A stretch of 56,658 nt of DNA from Dehalococcoides sp. JdFR-56 (GTDB lineage: Bacteria; Chloroflexota; Dehalococcoidia; Dehalococcoidales; RBG-16-60-22), in assembly GCA_002011495.1 (NCBI GenBank), contig MTNR01000001.1:1-56658 (forward strand). Reading direction: 5' to 3'. A program made the translations under genes and the position numbers. Shown piece after piece: positions 47,048-56,658 of this stretch (position 1 is its first letter; each line of letters begins with the position of its first letter). Under the pieces are notes generated by a model. The model was not told where the DNA came from. It ran no database searches and worked only from the letters and a program-made list of their open reading frames with translations.

Positions 47048-48741
47048 ACTTGAGCCGCTACCGTTGGAATCTGCTGCCACCGGCTCCGGAAAGCTACCTG
47101 GCCAATGCCTCAGGCTTGCCTCCGCTGGTCATCCAACTGCTGTACAACCGTGGCCTCAGAGAACCGGCAGAGCTACCAGCTTTCATCGCCGCTGATAAGA
47201 GCCTCTCTAGTAGCCCCTTCCTTCTGCCCGATATGCACCAGGCGGTGGCCAGAATCTACCGGGCGCTACTCTCCAGCGAGAACATCGCCGTCTACGGAGA
47301 CTATGACACTGACGGCATCACCGCCACTGCCCTGCTCGTCCAGGGACTTTCCTTTCTTGGTGGCCGAGCCATCCCCTACATCCCCCACCGCCTGACCGAG
47401 GGCTACGGGCTGAAAAAAGCCGCTCTGGAAAGCCTGCGCCAGCAGGGTATTAGCCTGGTGGTCACCGTTGACTGCGGCATTACCAGTCTAGCTGAAGTGA
47501 AGAAAGCAGGGAGGCTGGGGCTTGACGTCATCATCACCGACCACCACACTCCACTCGCCGAAATCCCGCCAGCGGTGGCCACGGTTAACCCCAAGCTGCC
47601 CAATTCAAACTATCCCTTCTCCGAGCTCACCGGGGCTGGGGTAGCCTTCAAGCTGCTTCAGGCCCTCTTTGAGAGCATCGGTCGGGAAGGGGAGCTGGAT
47701 GAACTCATGGACCTGGTGGCCCTGGGCACCATTGCCGATATCTCGCCACTACTGGGGGAGAATCGCTATCTGGTTAAGGAGGGATTGAAATTAATCAACG
47801 CCGCTCCCCGGCTGGGCATCAGGGAAATCCTAAATCAGGCGGGACTAAATAGTAGAGAGAGTCTGGATGCGGAGAGCATCTCCTGGATTATCGCCCCCCG
47901 CCTGAACGCCGCCGGCAGACTGGAGCACGCCATCAGCAGCTACAAGTTGCTCCTCACCGATTCGCCAGAGGAGGCGCACCGGCTGGCGGTGTGGCTGGAG
48001 CAGAAAAATGCGGAGCGCCAGAAATTGACCAGCGCCGCCTTAGCCAAAGCCAGAGAGCAGGTGCTGGCCCAGGGAATCTCCCCGCTTCTCATCGTTAGCG
48101 ATAAGGACTATCCGGTAGGCATCGCCGGACTAGTCGCCAGCCGCCTCTCGGAGGAGTTTTACCGCCCAGCCATCGTCATCAGAACCGGCGAGAAGATGAG
48201 CAGCGCCAGCTGCCGCAGTATCCCTGAGTTCAATATCATCGCCGCCCTAAATCAGTGCCGCCATCTGCTATCCCAGTTTGGTGGCCACTCGCAGGCCGCC
48301 GGCTTCACCCTGCCCACCCGGAATCTAGCTCGCCTGCGGGATATGCTGCTTGAGATGGCCACGGAACAACTTGCCGGAGTTGACCTGCGCCCTTGCCTTG
48401 ATATCGATGCTGAAGTGAGCCTAGCCGACCTCGGGGGTGACACCTTCCCCCTAGCCCAGCAACTTGCCCCCTTCGGCCGGGGTAATCCCATGCCCACCTT
48501 CCTCAGCCGCAGGGTGGAGGTCATTGACCGCCGCACCATGGGCAATGGCGAGCACCTGAGGCTGAAGCTGAAGCAGGACAGCACCATATGGGACGCGGTG
48601 GGCTTCGGGCTGGGCGGTTACCTAGCCCAGATGGCCTCGCCCCTTGATATCGTCTATAATCTGGAGGTAGACCGGTGGAGCGGGGAGGAAAGGCTCAGGC
48701 TCAATATCCTGGACTTTGCCCCCGCGGAGAGAACTAAATAA
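47044..48741 (+). CDS. recJ: Single-stranded-DNA exonuclease RecJ (GTG start)
   Basis: ENIAVYGDYDTDGITATALL; VITDHHTPLAEIPPAVATVNPKL; SQFGGHSQAAGFTL. Confidence 0.97.
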   Translation: MNLSRYRWNLLPPAPESYLANASGLPPLVIQLLYNRGLREPAELPAFIAADKSLSSSPFLLPDMHQAVARIYRALLSSENIAVYGDYDTDGITATALLVQGLSFLGGRAIPYIPHRLTEGYGLKKAALESLRQQGISLVVTVDCGITSLAEVKKAGRLGLDVIITDHHTPLAEIPPAVATVNPKLPNSNYPFSELTGAGVAFKLLQALFESIGREGELDELMDLVALGTIADISPLLGENRYLVKEGLKLINAAPRLGIREILNQAGLNSRESLDAESISWIIAPRLNAAGRLEHAISSYKLLLTDSPEEAHRLAVWLEQKNAERQKLTSAALAKAREQVLAQGISPLLIVSDKDYPVGIAGLVASRLSEEFYRPAIVIRTGEKMSSASCRSIPEFNIIAALNQCRHLLSQFGGHSQAAGFTLPTRNLARLRDMLLEMATEQLAGVDLRPCLDIDAEVSLADLGGDTFPLAQQLAPFGRGNPMPTFLSRRVEVIDRRTMGNGEHLRLKLKQDSTIWDAVGFGLGGYLAQMASPLDIVYNLEVDRWSGEERLRLNILDFAPAERTK

Positions 48742-48828
48742 GGTCATTTCGAGCATGACCAGCAAAATACTTTTTATCATCATCGCCAAGGTCAATGCCT
48801 AAAAATAAATCTTTTAGGGTTATCAGGC

Positions 48829-49458
48829 ATGAATAGCCAGATACTGCTGTTTCCCGTCGCTCTCATCAGCGCTTACCTTATCGGTTCTCTTCCTTCAGCG
48901 TATATCATGGGCCGCCTGCGCAAAGGGGTAGACATCCGCCAGGTGGGCAGCCGGAGCATGGGGGCCATGAACGTCTTCTACCAGGTGGGCTTCTGGGAAG
49001 GGCTCCTGGTTCTGGCTGCGGACATAGGCAAAGGCGCCGCGGCCGTTGCCCTGGCCCGCTGGCTGGGCACGCCGCTGGTGGTTCAGTTACTCGCCGGGGC
49101 CGCCGCGGTGCTGGGACACGGTTTTACCATCTTCCTCAAATTCCGCGGCGGGAGGGGAGGCGCCACCTGCATCGGCATCCTTGCCTACCTCATCCCCTGG
49201 GGCATACCCTTCTACGCTGCCCTTTTCGGGATAATCCTGCTGATAACGCGCTACCCTACCCTCAGCTACAGCCTCGCCTTCCTCGCCTTTATCTTCACCG
49301 CCTGGCTGAAATACCACTCCCTGGAACTGGTCATTTTCTCCATAGGCGTCCTGCTTCTCCCCGCCACTAAATACATCCCCAGGATAAAGGAGATGCGCGC
49401 CCGAGCAGGAAGCTGGCGGCATGTCTTCCTGCGCCGAAACCTGAAGGACAGATTGTAG
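48829..49458 (+). CDS. plsY: Glycerol-3-phosphate acyltransferase PlsY
   Basis: AYLIGSLPSAYIMGRLRKGVDIRQVGSRSMGAMNVF; FLKFRGGRGGATCIG. Confidence 0.95.
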   Translation: MNSQILLFPVALISAYLIGSLPSAYIMGRLRKGVDIRQVGSRSMGAMNVFYQVGFWEGLLVLAADIGKGAAAVALARWLGTPLVVQLLAGAAAVLGHGFTIFLKFRGGRGGATCIGILAYLIPWGIPFYAALFGIILLITRYPTLSYSLAFLAFIFTAWLKYHSLELVIFSIGVLLLPATKYIPRIKEMRARAGSWRHVFLRRNLKDRL

Positions 49459-49470
49459 TATTAAGAAGCC

Positions 49471-50763
49471 CTAACTCTTAGCCGAGCCGGCGGGAGGCAA
49501 AAGCGCCATAATGACGGCACCTCCAATGGCAAGCCCAGCCAGCGCCAGCCAGACGCCCTGATAGCTGCCCCAGTGGTCAAAAACCCAGCCAGCCAGAGGC
49601 GGACCAACCAAGGTGCCCAGTATCCCTATCCCCCAGATGAAGCCGACGATGGTGCCAAAGCTAGTCCGTCCAAAGTATTCCCTGGGCAGAGCCCCAGCCA
49701 TGGTGAGGCTGCCTCCGTAACCAAGGCCGAAGAGGATAAAGAAAGGAACCAGCAGCTCAGCCCCCACTAGGGGAGTAAGCTCAAAACAGAGTAGCCCCAG
49801 CGCCACCAGACCCAGAGCGCCCGCCGCCAGCCGCCGCTTATCAAGTCTATCCCCCAGCCAGCCAAAGCCGAGACGGCCGCCAATGCTGAGTAGCGGGATA
49901 GCGGTGGCCACCAGGCCCGAGGTTGCCCTGGCGACGCCGATGCTGCTTAGGTAAGGCATGACGTGGGTCACCACTGTGACCACAGCGATGAATTTGGGCA
50001 TCAGCCCCAGGGTTATCTTCCAGAAGACCGAGCCTTTCATCGCCTCTCGGGCGCCGATATCCACTTCCTTAGTTTGAGGGGTGGCCGAAACTCCATCACC
50101 CCCCGCTATCTGGCCCCTCTCACCATCCGGCAGATAGCCATACTGCTCTGGCTTGTGCCGCACCACCAGCGAGAGGGGCAGGCCCACCGTCAGCAAGCCC
50201 AGGGCAAGGATGACCACCATCATCCGCCAGCCATAGAGGTCGATGAGCTGGACCACCAGCGGCACCAGAAGACCTCCCGAGCCATAGCCACAGATCATGA
50301 TGCCGGTGGCCAGCGCCACCCGGCGGCGGAACCAGTTGGCCACGGCGGTCATCATCACCGTGCTCCCGGTACAGCTCATGCCGATGGCCATCAGGATGAA
50401 GGCAGCATAGAACACGCCGAGAGAGCCGGTCTGGCTGAGGAGCATTAACCCTAGGCTGCCGATGACCACCCCGCCAAATATCAGTCTCCTTGGCCCCCAG
50501 CGGTCAACCAGCATGCCCACCACTGGGGTAAGCAGGCCCACCTCCAGGCCACGCAGTGAGGCGGCTAGAGAAATCTGCGCGTAGCTCCAGCCAAATTCAG
50601 CAGCGATGGGCTCAAAGACGGCGGTAAATCCATAGAAGATGACGCCACCCATATACAGCGCCACGATAAAGCAGGCGCCAACCACCCACCACCCGTAGAA
50701 CACCCTTGGCGGGCTCCATCTCCGAGGCATTATGCCGCCACCCCCAGAGGAGCCAAGGCACAA
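49471..50763 (-). CDS. MFS transporter (start may be 50730)
   Basis: 12-TM profile; VFYGWWVVGACFIVALYMGGVIFYGFTAVFEPIAAEFGWSYAQISLAASL. Confidence 0.93.
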   Translation of the reverse strand: MCLGSSGGGGIMPRRWSPPRVFYGWWVVGACFIVALYMGGVIFYGFTAVFEPIAAEFGWSYAQISLAASLRGLEVGLLTPVVGMLVDRWGPRRLIFGGVVIGSLGLMLLSQTGSLGVFYAAFILMAIGMSCTGSTVMMTAVANWFRRRVALATGIMICGYGSGGLLVPLVVQLIDLYGWRMMVVILALGLLTVGLPLSLVVRHKPEQYGYLPDGERGQIAGGDGVSATPQTKEVDIGAREAMKGSVFWKITLGLMPKFIAVVTVVTHVMPYLSSIGVARATSGLVATAIPLLSIGGRLGFGWLGDRLDKRRLAAGALGLVALGLLCFELTPLVGAELLVPFFILFGLGYGGSLTMAGALPREYFGRTSFGTIVGFIWGIGILGTLVGPPLAGWVFDHWGSYQGVWLALAGLAIGGAVIMALLPPAGSAKS

Positions 50764-50870
50764 GAATGGGGGTGGAACACCGGCGCTGCGGTGAGGGCGA
50801 TATCAAAGGAGCCTGTGATAAAGGCTGCCGTGCTGGTAATTATGATGTTCATCATTGTTTTCTTAAGAAA

Positions 50871-51761
50871 TCAGGCGCAGAGCGCTTGGACAAAGGCTTC
50901 AGCATCAAAGGGGGCCATATCCTCCACCTTCTCCCCCGTGCCGACGAACTGGATGGGAATTTGAAGCTCATCGCATATTGCCAGCACGATGCCCCCCTTG
51001 GCGGTGCCATCCAGCTTGGCCAGAAAGATACCGGTTACGCCCACCGCCTCGGTGAAATACCGAGCCTGAGCCAGGCCATTCTGGCCGGTGGTGGCATCAA
51101 GCACCAGGATGACCTCATGGGGGGCAGCGGCATCAGACTTGGCGGCCACCCGCTTGATCTTCTTCAGCTCCTCCATCAGATTATACTTGGTGTGCAGTCG
51201 GCCGGCAGTATCAATGATCACCTCCTCAATCTTCCGGCCGCGCGCCGCCTGCAGGGCATCAAAGACCACCGCCCCGGGGTCAGCCCCAGGCTGATGGGCG
51301 ATGACCTCGGCGCCCACCCTCTTCCCCCAGGACTTGAGCTGGTCAATCGCCGCCGCCCGAAAGGTGTCCGCCGCCACCAGCAGCACACTCTTGCCCTCCC
51401 GTTTCAGGCTATGGGCGAGCTTGGCGATGGACGTGGTCTTGCCACCACCGTTGACCCCCACCACCAGCGTCACCCTGGGCGAGGATACCGCACCCAGTGC
51501 CTCCTTACGGTCAACTTTGAGGATATTGACCATTTCCGCCTGGAGCGCCGCCCACACCTCCGAGCCACCGTCGAGCTTCTCCTCGGCCACCCGCTGTTTT
51601 ACCCTCCCGATGAGCTTTTCCGCAGTGCTCACCCCGACATCGGCGGCAATGAGCAGCTCCTCCAGCTCATCCCAGACCTCATCTCCCACCGTTGGGCGGT
51701 CAAACAGCTGCACCACCCGCCCAAACCAGGTCTCGCGGCTGCGCTTCAGCGCCTGCTTCAA
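50871..51761 (-). CDS. ftsY: Signal recognition particle receptor FtsY
   Basis: [70 protein letters not shown]. Confidence 0.97.
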   Translation of the reverse strand: MKQALKRSRETWFGRVVQLFDRPTVGDEVWDELEELLIAADVGVSTAEKLIGRVKQRVAEEKLDGGSEVWAALQAEMVNILKVDRKEALGAVSSPRVTLVVGVNGGGKTTSIAKLAHSLKREGKSVLLVAADTFRAAAIDQLKSWGKRVGAEVIAHQPGADPGAVVFDALQAARGRKIEEVIIDTAGRLHTKYNLMEELKKIKRVAAKSDAAAPHEVILVLDATTGQNGLAQARYFTEAVGVTGIFLAKLDGTAKGGIVLAICDELQIPIQFVGTGEKVEDMAPFDAEAFVQALCA

Positions 51762-51786
51762 GAGGTTAGCTATCTTACTTCACCCC

Positions 51787-54072
51787 CTAGCTATTTAGCA
51801 GTCCCTCAAGCAATACCTCAGCGGCCTTTTTATCCAGCGGCTGATTGTTATTGCCGCACTTGGGCGATTGGATGCAGCTCGGGCAACCATCTTGGCAGGG
51901 GCACTCGCTGATCGCCCTTAAGGTAGCTTGCCACAACTCGGTTATCATGTCAAAACCCTTCTCGGCGATGCCGATGCCGCCGGGATAGGCGTCATAGATG
52001 AAAACTTGAGCCCGGCCGGTATCAGGGTGGAGCGGGGTGGAGACGCCACCGATGTCATTGCGGTCGCAGAGGGCAAAGAGGGGCAGAATACCGATGGCGG
52101 CATGCTCCACCGCGTGCAATCCCCCGGCAAAATCAAGCTGCATCTCCTCCAGCCGGGCGAGCACCTCAGGGGGCAGGTCAAACCAGAGCGCCATGGTGGG
52201 AAAACACTGGGGTGGCAGATCAAGCGGCTCCTCACCAATTACCTCGTCGGTGAACTGGGCTTTCTTCTTGAAACCAACCACGGTGGTGGTGACCTCAACC
52301 TCGCCCAAATACACCTTCACCCGCCCCGCGCTTTTATCTCGGCTCAAGTTCACGATATGCAAATCCTCAAGCTCCTTGGTCTGGGTGTAGTAATTGGCCG
52401 TGGTCGGCTCGGCATAGGCAGTGCGGCCAGCCAGGTCAAGCTCTTTGATTAAATAGGATTCTCCCTGATGCAGGTAGATCGCCCCGGGATGTATTTGAAA
52501 GAGGGCGACGCTGGCCTCCACCGTCTCCAGCATTGAGTTGGTTGAGGTGTCAATAACGGCGAAGTTCTGCCCGGTGGTGGAGCGGATACCTACCACCTGC
52601 GCCGGATAGGCGAGCGCTGGAGAAAGATACCACCTTTGGTTGCGCTCCTTAAGCAAGCCCTCCTCCTCCAGCACCTTCCTTTCCCGAGCAAGAGTATCGC
52701 CGAAGATTTCCTCATCCTCACGGCTTAAGGGGCATTCCCAGGCGGCGCATAGGAGATGCGCCCTCAAGATATATGGGTTAGCCGGGTTAACCAGCGCATT
52801 CTCAAAGTTTTTGCCAAAGAAAGCTTCAGGATGACGCATGAAATACTGGTCCAGTGGGTTATCCAGCGCCACCAAGAAGCTCATGGACTGGCCTTGACTG
52901 CGGCCGCTTCTGCCCGCCTGCTGCCAGGTGCTGGCGATGCTTCCTGGGTATCCTGCCAGCACGGTGGCCTCCAGGTCACCGATGTCAACGCCCAGCTCCA
53001 GGGCATTGGTCGCCACCACCCCGGTGAGACGGCCCTCAAAAAGCTCCCGCTCAATCTGGCGCCGCTCCTCGGGGAGGTAGCCCGCCCGGTAAGGTTTAAT
53101 CCTCTCGGCGCTAGCTTGTCCGGTCTCAGCCAACCTCTGCCGGGAGTAAAGGTAAATCAGCTCAACGAGACGGCGGGTGCGGGCGAAGGTGAGCGTGCGG
53201 ACACCGTGGCTCACTAGCTCGGTAAATAAGTTGGTCGCTTCACTGTTGGCGCTGCGCCGAGCGCTCTTCGCTTTATCTATGATGGGAGGATTCCAGAAGA
53301 CAAAGTCCTTGGCGCCATGCGGCGAGCCGTCACTGTCCACCACCACAAAAGGCAACCCAACCAGCGCCTGAGCATGCTCCCCAGGGTTGGCGATCGTCGC
53401 CGAAGAGCAGATGAATTGAGGCGCCGCGCCATAGAGGCGGCACAGGCGGCGCAGGCGGCGCAGCACCCCGGCCACGTGGGAGCCAAAGACGCCGCGATAG
53501 GCGTGGGCCTCATCCACCACCACATACCGCAGCTGGCGCAGGAACCTCGCCCAGAACTGATGGTTGGGCAGTATGCCGATGTGGAGCATATCCGGATTGG
53601 TCAGGATTATCCGGGCCCGCTTTCTTATCTCGGAGCGCTCCTCTTTAGGGGTATCGCCATCAAAAGTGGCCAGCTCCCCGGCCTCGAATAGCTCTGGGCA
53701 AAAGAGCTCACGTAAGCCACGCAGCTGGTCTTGGGCCAGCGCCTTAGTCGGGAAGAGGTAGAGGGCACGGCTTCCTGAGTCATCAAGAAGCACCTCGGCG
53801 ACGGCGATGTTGTAGCACAGGGTCTTCCCGCTGGCGCTGGAGGTGGCCACCATGACATTTTTCCCCTGCCGGGCATGAATCACCGCCTCCGCCTGGTGGG
53901 TATAGAGCGGCAGCAAATGATGCTTACGCAGACAATCCTGAAGCTTATCGGGCAAGGGGTGGTCTAGTTCGGCATGGGCGGCCCGGCGGGGTGGGATATG
54001 CTCAACGTGGGCGATCTGGCCGGCGTAGGTAGGTTGACTCTGAAGATGCTGGAGGAAGGCCAAGGTATCCAC
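51787..54072 (-). CDS. DEAD/DEAH helicase with DUF1998 and C-terminal Cys cluster (MrfA/Hrq1-like)
   Basis: VMVATSSASGKTLCYNIAVAE; VVVDEAHAYRGVFGSHVAGVLRRL; AGRSGRSQG; CPCQDGCPSCIQSPKCG. Confidence 0.93.
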   Translation of the reverse strand: MDTLAFLQHLQSQPTYAGQIAHVEHIPPRRAAHAELDHPLPDKLQDCLRKHHLLPLYTHQAEAVIHARQGKNVMVATSSASGKTLCYNIAVAEVLLDDSGSRALYLFPTKALAQDQLRGLRELFCPELFEAGELATFDGDTPKEERSEIRKRARIILTNPDMLHIGILPNHQFWARFLRQLRYVVVDEAHAYRGVFGSHVAGVLRRLRRLCRLYGAAPQFICSSATIANPGEHAQALVGLPFVVVDSDGSPHGAKDFVFWNPPIIDKAKSARRSANSEATNLFTELVSHGVRTLTFARTRRLVELIYLYSRQRLAETGQASAERIKPYRAGYLPEERRQIERELFEGRLTGVVATNALELGVDIGDLEATVLAGYPGSIASTWQQAGRSGRSQGQSMSFLVALDNPLDQYFMRHPEAFFGKNFENALVNPANPYILRAHLLCAAWECPLSREDEEIFGDTLARERKVLEEEGLLKERNQRWYLSPALAYPAQVVGIRSTTGQNFAVIDTSTNSMLETVEASVALFQIHPGAIYLHQGESYLIKELDLAGRTAYAEPTTANYYTQTKELEDLHIVNLSRDKSAGRVKVYLGEVEVTTTVVGFKKKAQFTDEVIGEEPLDLPPQCFPTMALWFDLPPEVLARLEEMQLDFAGGLHAVEHAAIGILPLFALCDRNDIGGVSTPLHPDTGRAQVFIYDAYPGGIGIAEKGFDMITELWQATLRAISECPCQDGCPSCIQSPKCGNNNQPLDKKAAEVLLEGLLNS

Positions 54073-54081
54073 GACAGCTCC

Positions 54082-54375
54082 TCACCAGACCGGCAGAATC
54101 TCGATTTCATAATCCAGTATCTCTACCTCGAACCGGCCGCTGATGACAAAGTCCACCACCTTGGACAAGACCTCGTTGGTGTAGCGGTTATCATTGCTCA
54201 CGCAGCAGATGCCAATGGTGGCCAGCTGCCAGTGGTCGTGGTCATCAACCTCGGCCACGGAAACGTTGAACTTGTTGCGCACCCTGGTGGTGATGGACTT
54301 GAGTACCTGCCGCTTACCTTTGAGCGATAGATTCTCCGGCAGGCGAAGGTTGATTTTACACATCCCGACGTTCAT
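54082..54375 (-). CDS. DUF503 family protein
   Basis: MNVGMCKINLRLPENLSLKGKRQVLKSITTRVRNKFNVSVAEVDDHDHWQLATIGICCVSND. Confidence 0.9.
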   Translation of the reverse strand: MNVGMCKINLRLPENLSLKGKRQVLKSITTRVRNKFNVSVAEVDDHDHWQLATIGICCVSNDNRYTNEVLSKVVDFVISGRFEVEILDYEIEILPVW

Positions 54376-54502
54376 GGCACCCGCTACCTCTAATCTAGCA
54401 TTCCTCCCCAAGAGTGTCAAACGAGAATCACCCAGAAGCTGTGACTATCTCCACCTCGCTAGTTTTTTATTTTGGTAACCCAGCCCCATCACCGCCTAAG
54501 AT

Positions 54503-54539
54503 TAGACAAGGCAGAGGCGCGCTAGTATAATATTAGTGC
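54503..54539 (+). promoter_or_regulatory. Predicted fdhD promoter with overlapping palindrome
   Basis: TAGACA-N17-TATAAT (54503-54531); GCGCTAGTATAATATTAGTGC (54519-54539), 8 of 10 arm pairs complementary. Confidence 0.6.
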
Positions 54540-54564
54540 GACCGCTTATGCCAGTTGGAGCAAG

Positions 54565-55377
54565 ATGCGCCGAAGCATGGAAAAGACAGCCGATGAGTCA
54601 TCCGCCAGCGGCCTCACCCCGCGGGTGAACTGCTACTTCTTCTCCGAAGGAGCCTGGCAGGAGGAGGTGGTGTCTGTACCCGGGGAGATGCCGCTCAGCA
54701 TCTTCATCAATGGCCAGGAAATAGCCACCATCCTGTGCACCCCGACCAAGTTAACCCACCTTGTCCTCGGCTTCCTGTACTCAGAGGGAATCATTGATGA
54801 TATCAGCCAGGTTGCCAGCCTGCGGGTCTGCGAGGATGAACCAGTCGCCGATGTCAAGCTGAACGCTGACTATTCCGCGCCCCCGAGGCGCACCCTGACC
54901 TCGGGCTGTGGCAGTGGGGTAAGCTTCGGCGCCAAGGCGCCAAAGGTGAGTTCAGAGCTGGTGGCCACGCCCCAAGAGATACTCGGGTTGATGAAGCAAC
55001 TCTATCAGCAGCAGGAGCTGTTTCAGCTGGGGGGCGGCATTCACTCCTCCGCCCTGTGCGACCGCAGGGAGATACTGGTGCTCGCCGAGGATATCGGCCG
55101 CCACAATACCCTAGACAAGATTATGGGGGAATGTCTCATGCGGAGACTCTCAACTCAAGACCGTATTCTGGTGACCACGGGACGCATCTCCTCGGAGATG
55201 CTGCTCAAAGCCGCCAGAATGCAGACCCCCATCGTGGTCTCGCGGGGCGCCCCGACGGAGCGTGCCATCGCCCTGGGCAGAGAGCTGGGCATCACCGTAA
55301 TCGGCTATGCTCGCTCCAACCGCCTCTCCGCCTTCTGCGGCGAAGAGCGTTTGCTGGCCGCCGTACCCAAAATTTGA
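54565..55377 (+). CDS. fdhD: FdhD formate dehydrogenase accessory sulfurtransferase
   Basis: EMPLSIFINGQEIATILCTPTKLTHLVLGFLYSEGII; TSGCGSG; EDIGRHNTLDKIMG; LVTTGRISSEMLLKAARM. Confidence 0.95.
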   Translation: MRRSMEKTADESSASGLTPRVNCYFFSEGAWQEEVVSVPGEMPLSIFINGQEIATILCTPTKLTHLVLGFLYSEGIIDDISQVASLRVCEDEPVADVKLNADYSAPPRRTLTSGCGSGVSFGAKAPKVSSELVATPQEILGLMKQLYQQQELFQLGGGIHSSALCDRREILVLAEDIGRHNTLDKIMGECLMRRLSTQDRILVTTGRISSEMLLKAARMQTPIVVSRGAPTERAIALGRELGITVIGYARSNRLSAFCGEERLLAAVPKI

Positions 55378-55421
55378 AGATTGGCTAAATTGAGGAACAT
55401 ATGAGGTAGGAGGAACGTGTC

Positions 55422-55616
55422 ATGCCATTTCGCTTGGGACCGTGGGAGATAGCCCTTATCCTGATAATCATCCTCATCGTCTTCGGTGTGGGAAAGCTGC
55501 CCCAGGTCGGTGGCGCCATCGGCAAGGGCATACGCGCCTTCCGCAAGGCCCAGCAGGGCGAAGATGAGGAAGAAGAGAGACCCAAGAAAACCACCCGCAA
55601 GAAAGCCAAAAGCTAA
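55422..55616 (+). CDS. tatA: Twin-arginine translocase TatA/E family subunit
   Basis: [39 protein letters not shown]. Confidence 0.95.
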   Translation: MPFRLGPWEIALILIIILIVFGVGKLPQVGGAIGKGIRAFRKAQQGEDEEEERPKKTTRKKAKS

Positions 55617-55697
55617 TCTTCACCACCATCAAGGTTAATCTTGGGCAAGCCTCTTCCTTTGCGCCGCCTCCAGACCGAGGCAGGGTAGATAGTAGAT

Positions 55698-55973
55698 ATG
55701 GATTTTTTCGGCATAGGCTTCGGCGAAGTAGTACTGGTCCTCATCGTGGCCCTCATCATATGGGGACCGAGGAGAATCCCTGAGATCGCCCGGACACTGG
55801 GAAAAACGGTGCGTGTCCTACGCCAAGCGGCCAATGACTTTACTTCCCAGGTAACCAGAGAGCTGGATATTGAGGGAAAGGATAAGCCGGAGAGGAAAAC
55901 CCCACCCGCACAAGGCGGCGAAACCACCGGGATAAGTCAGCCCACCACCCAAGAAGACAAGACCGAAAAATGA
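55698..55973 (+). CDS. TatA/TatB-like subunit
   Basis: MDFFGIGFGEVVLVLIVALIIWGPRRIPEIARTLGKTVRVLRQA. Confidence 0.92.
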   Translation: MDFFGIGFGEVVLVLIVALIIWGPRRIPEIARTLGKTVRVLRQAANDFTSQVTRELDIEGKDKPERKTPPAQGGETTGISQPTTQEDKTEK

Positions 55974-56658
55974 GCGACCAAAAAACGAGCATCCTCAGCC
56001 ACCTGCTTGAACTGCGCATCCGCCTGCTAAGAAGCCTGATCGCCATCGCCATTGCCTCCATCATCGCCTTCATCTTCTATGACTGGATATTCTACATCTT
56101 GAAGCTGCCCGCCCAGGGCATCAACCTCGTCTTCATTGAGATGACGGAGATGCTCGGCACCATCATGAAGGTGTGTCTGGCCGCGGGCATCATCTTGGCC
56201 ATGCCCTACCTTGTCTACGAGGGCATCATGTTCATCTTCCCCGCCCTTACCCCCAGGGAGAAGAGGTACGTTTACCTCGTCCTTCCCTGGATAGCGCTGA
56301 TGTTCCTGGGAGGGGTTGTCTTTGGCTACTTTGTACTGATACCGCCGGCCACTAGGTTCCTGGTCAGCTTCGGCGCCAATATCGCCACCCCGGAGATCAG
56401 GGTGGGCAATTACGTCGCGGTGGTCACCAGGCTGCTGCTGGCCACGGGCATCATCTTCGAGCTCCCGGTGATCACCACTTTCCTCGCCAGGCTGGGCGTG
56501 CTCAAATCCCAGTGGCTGGCCAGCCGGAGAAAGGCGGCGATCATCTTCGCCTTCATTCTGGCGGCGATCATCACCCCCACCTTTGACCCGATAAACCAGA
56601 GCCTGGTCGCCATTCCCTTGGTCGTGCTCTATGAGATGAGCATCTGGCTGGCCAGGCT
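55970..56658 (+). CDS. tatC: Twin-arginine translocase subunit TatC, truncated by window end
   Basis: MSDQKTSILSHLLELRIRLLRSLIAIAIASIIAFIF; start overlaps the previous stop (ATGA). Confidence 0.95.
   Translation, partial: MSDQKTSILSHLLELRIRLLRSLIAIAIASIIAFIFYDWIFYILKLPAQGINLVFIEMTEMLGTIMKVCLAAGIILAMPYLVYEGIMFIFPALTPREKRYVYLVLPWIALMFLGGVVFGYFVLIPPATRFLVSFGANIATPEIRVGNYVAVVTRLLLATGIIFELPVITTFLARLGVLKSQWLASRRKAAIIFAFILAAIITPTFDPINQSLVAIPLVVLYEMSIWLAR

Noticed and set aside
48742-48780. GGTCATTTCGAGCATGACC short hairpin
   Set aside because: Resembles fragments of dispersed intergenic palindromes but is too short and present once here; no repeat family can be claimed.
50706-51911. 401-aa plus-strand ORF antisense to ftsY
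   Set aside because: The minus strand encodes a clear FtsY; the antisense translation has low-complexity His/Leu/Pro/Arg composition typical of GC-rich antisense frames.

Overview
Gene-dense, GC-rich bacterial chromosome segment, probably from the Chloroflexota/Dehalococcoidia (inferred from gene content and style; not proven). No rRNA, tRNA, CRISPR array, transposase or phage gene was recognised. Housekeeping genes: uvrA (partial), groES-groEL with a CIRCE operator, mtaB, fabF, recJ, plsY, ftsY, an MrfA-like helicase, fdhD, and tatA/tatB/tatC (tatC partial). Accessory modules, in order: (1) MTA phosphorylase + core-MetE-like protein + small Cys-rich protein; (2) tandem-Lrp regulator divergent from a TRAP transporter, amidohydrolase, amine dehydrogenase-like protein and class III aminotransferase; (3) sulfur operon of Fe-S-type Rrf2 regulator, sulfite reductase, cysteine synthase, TusA, an un-tracked 47-aa membrane protein and a YeiH-family transporter; (4) ornithine carbamoyltransferase / cPGS-like GTPase / amidinotransferase / sodium symporter / carbamate kinase, with a long structured leader; (5) Fur-family regulator + nickel/cobalt ECF transporter + larE-larB-larC without larA; (6) a decayed GTP-type PEP carboxykinase with a large internal deletion and several frameshifts. 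The best leads for an undescribed system are modules 4, 2 and 5. All assignments come from reading the sequence and remembered family motifs; no searches were run.
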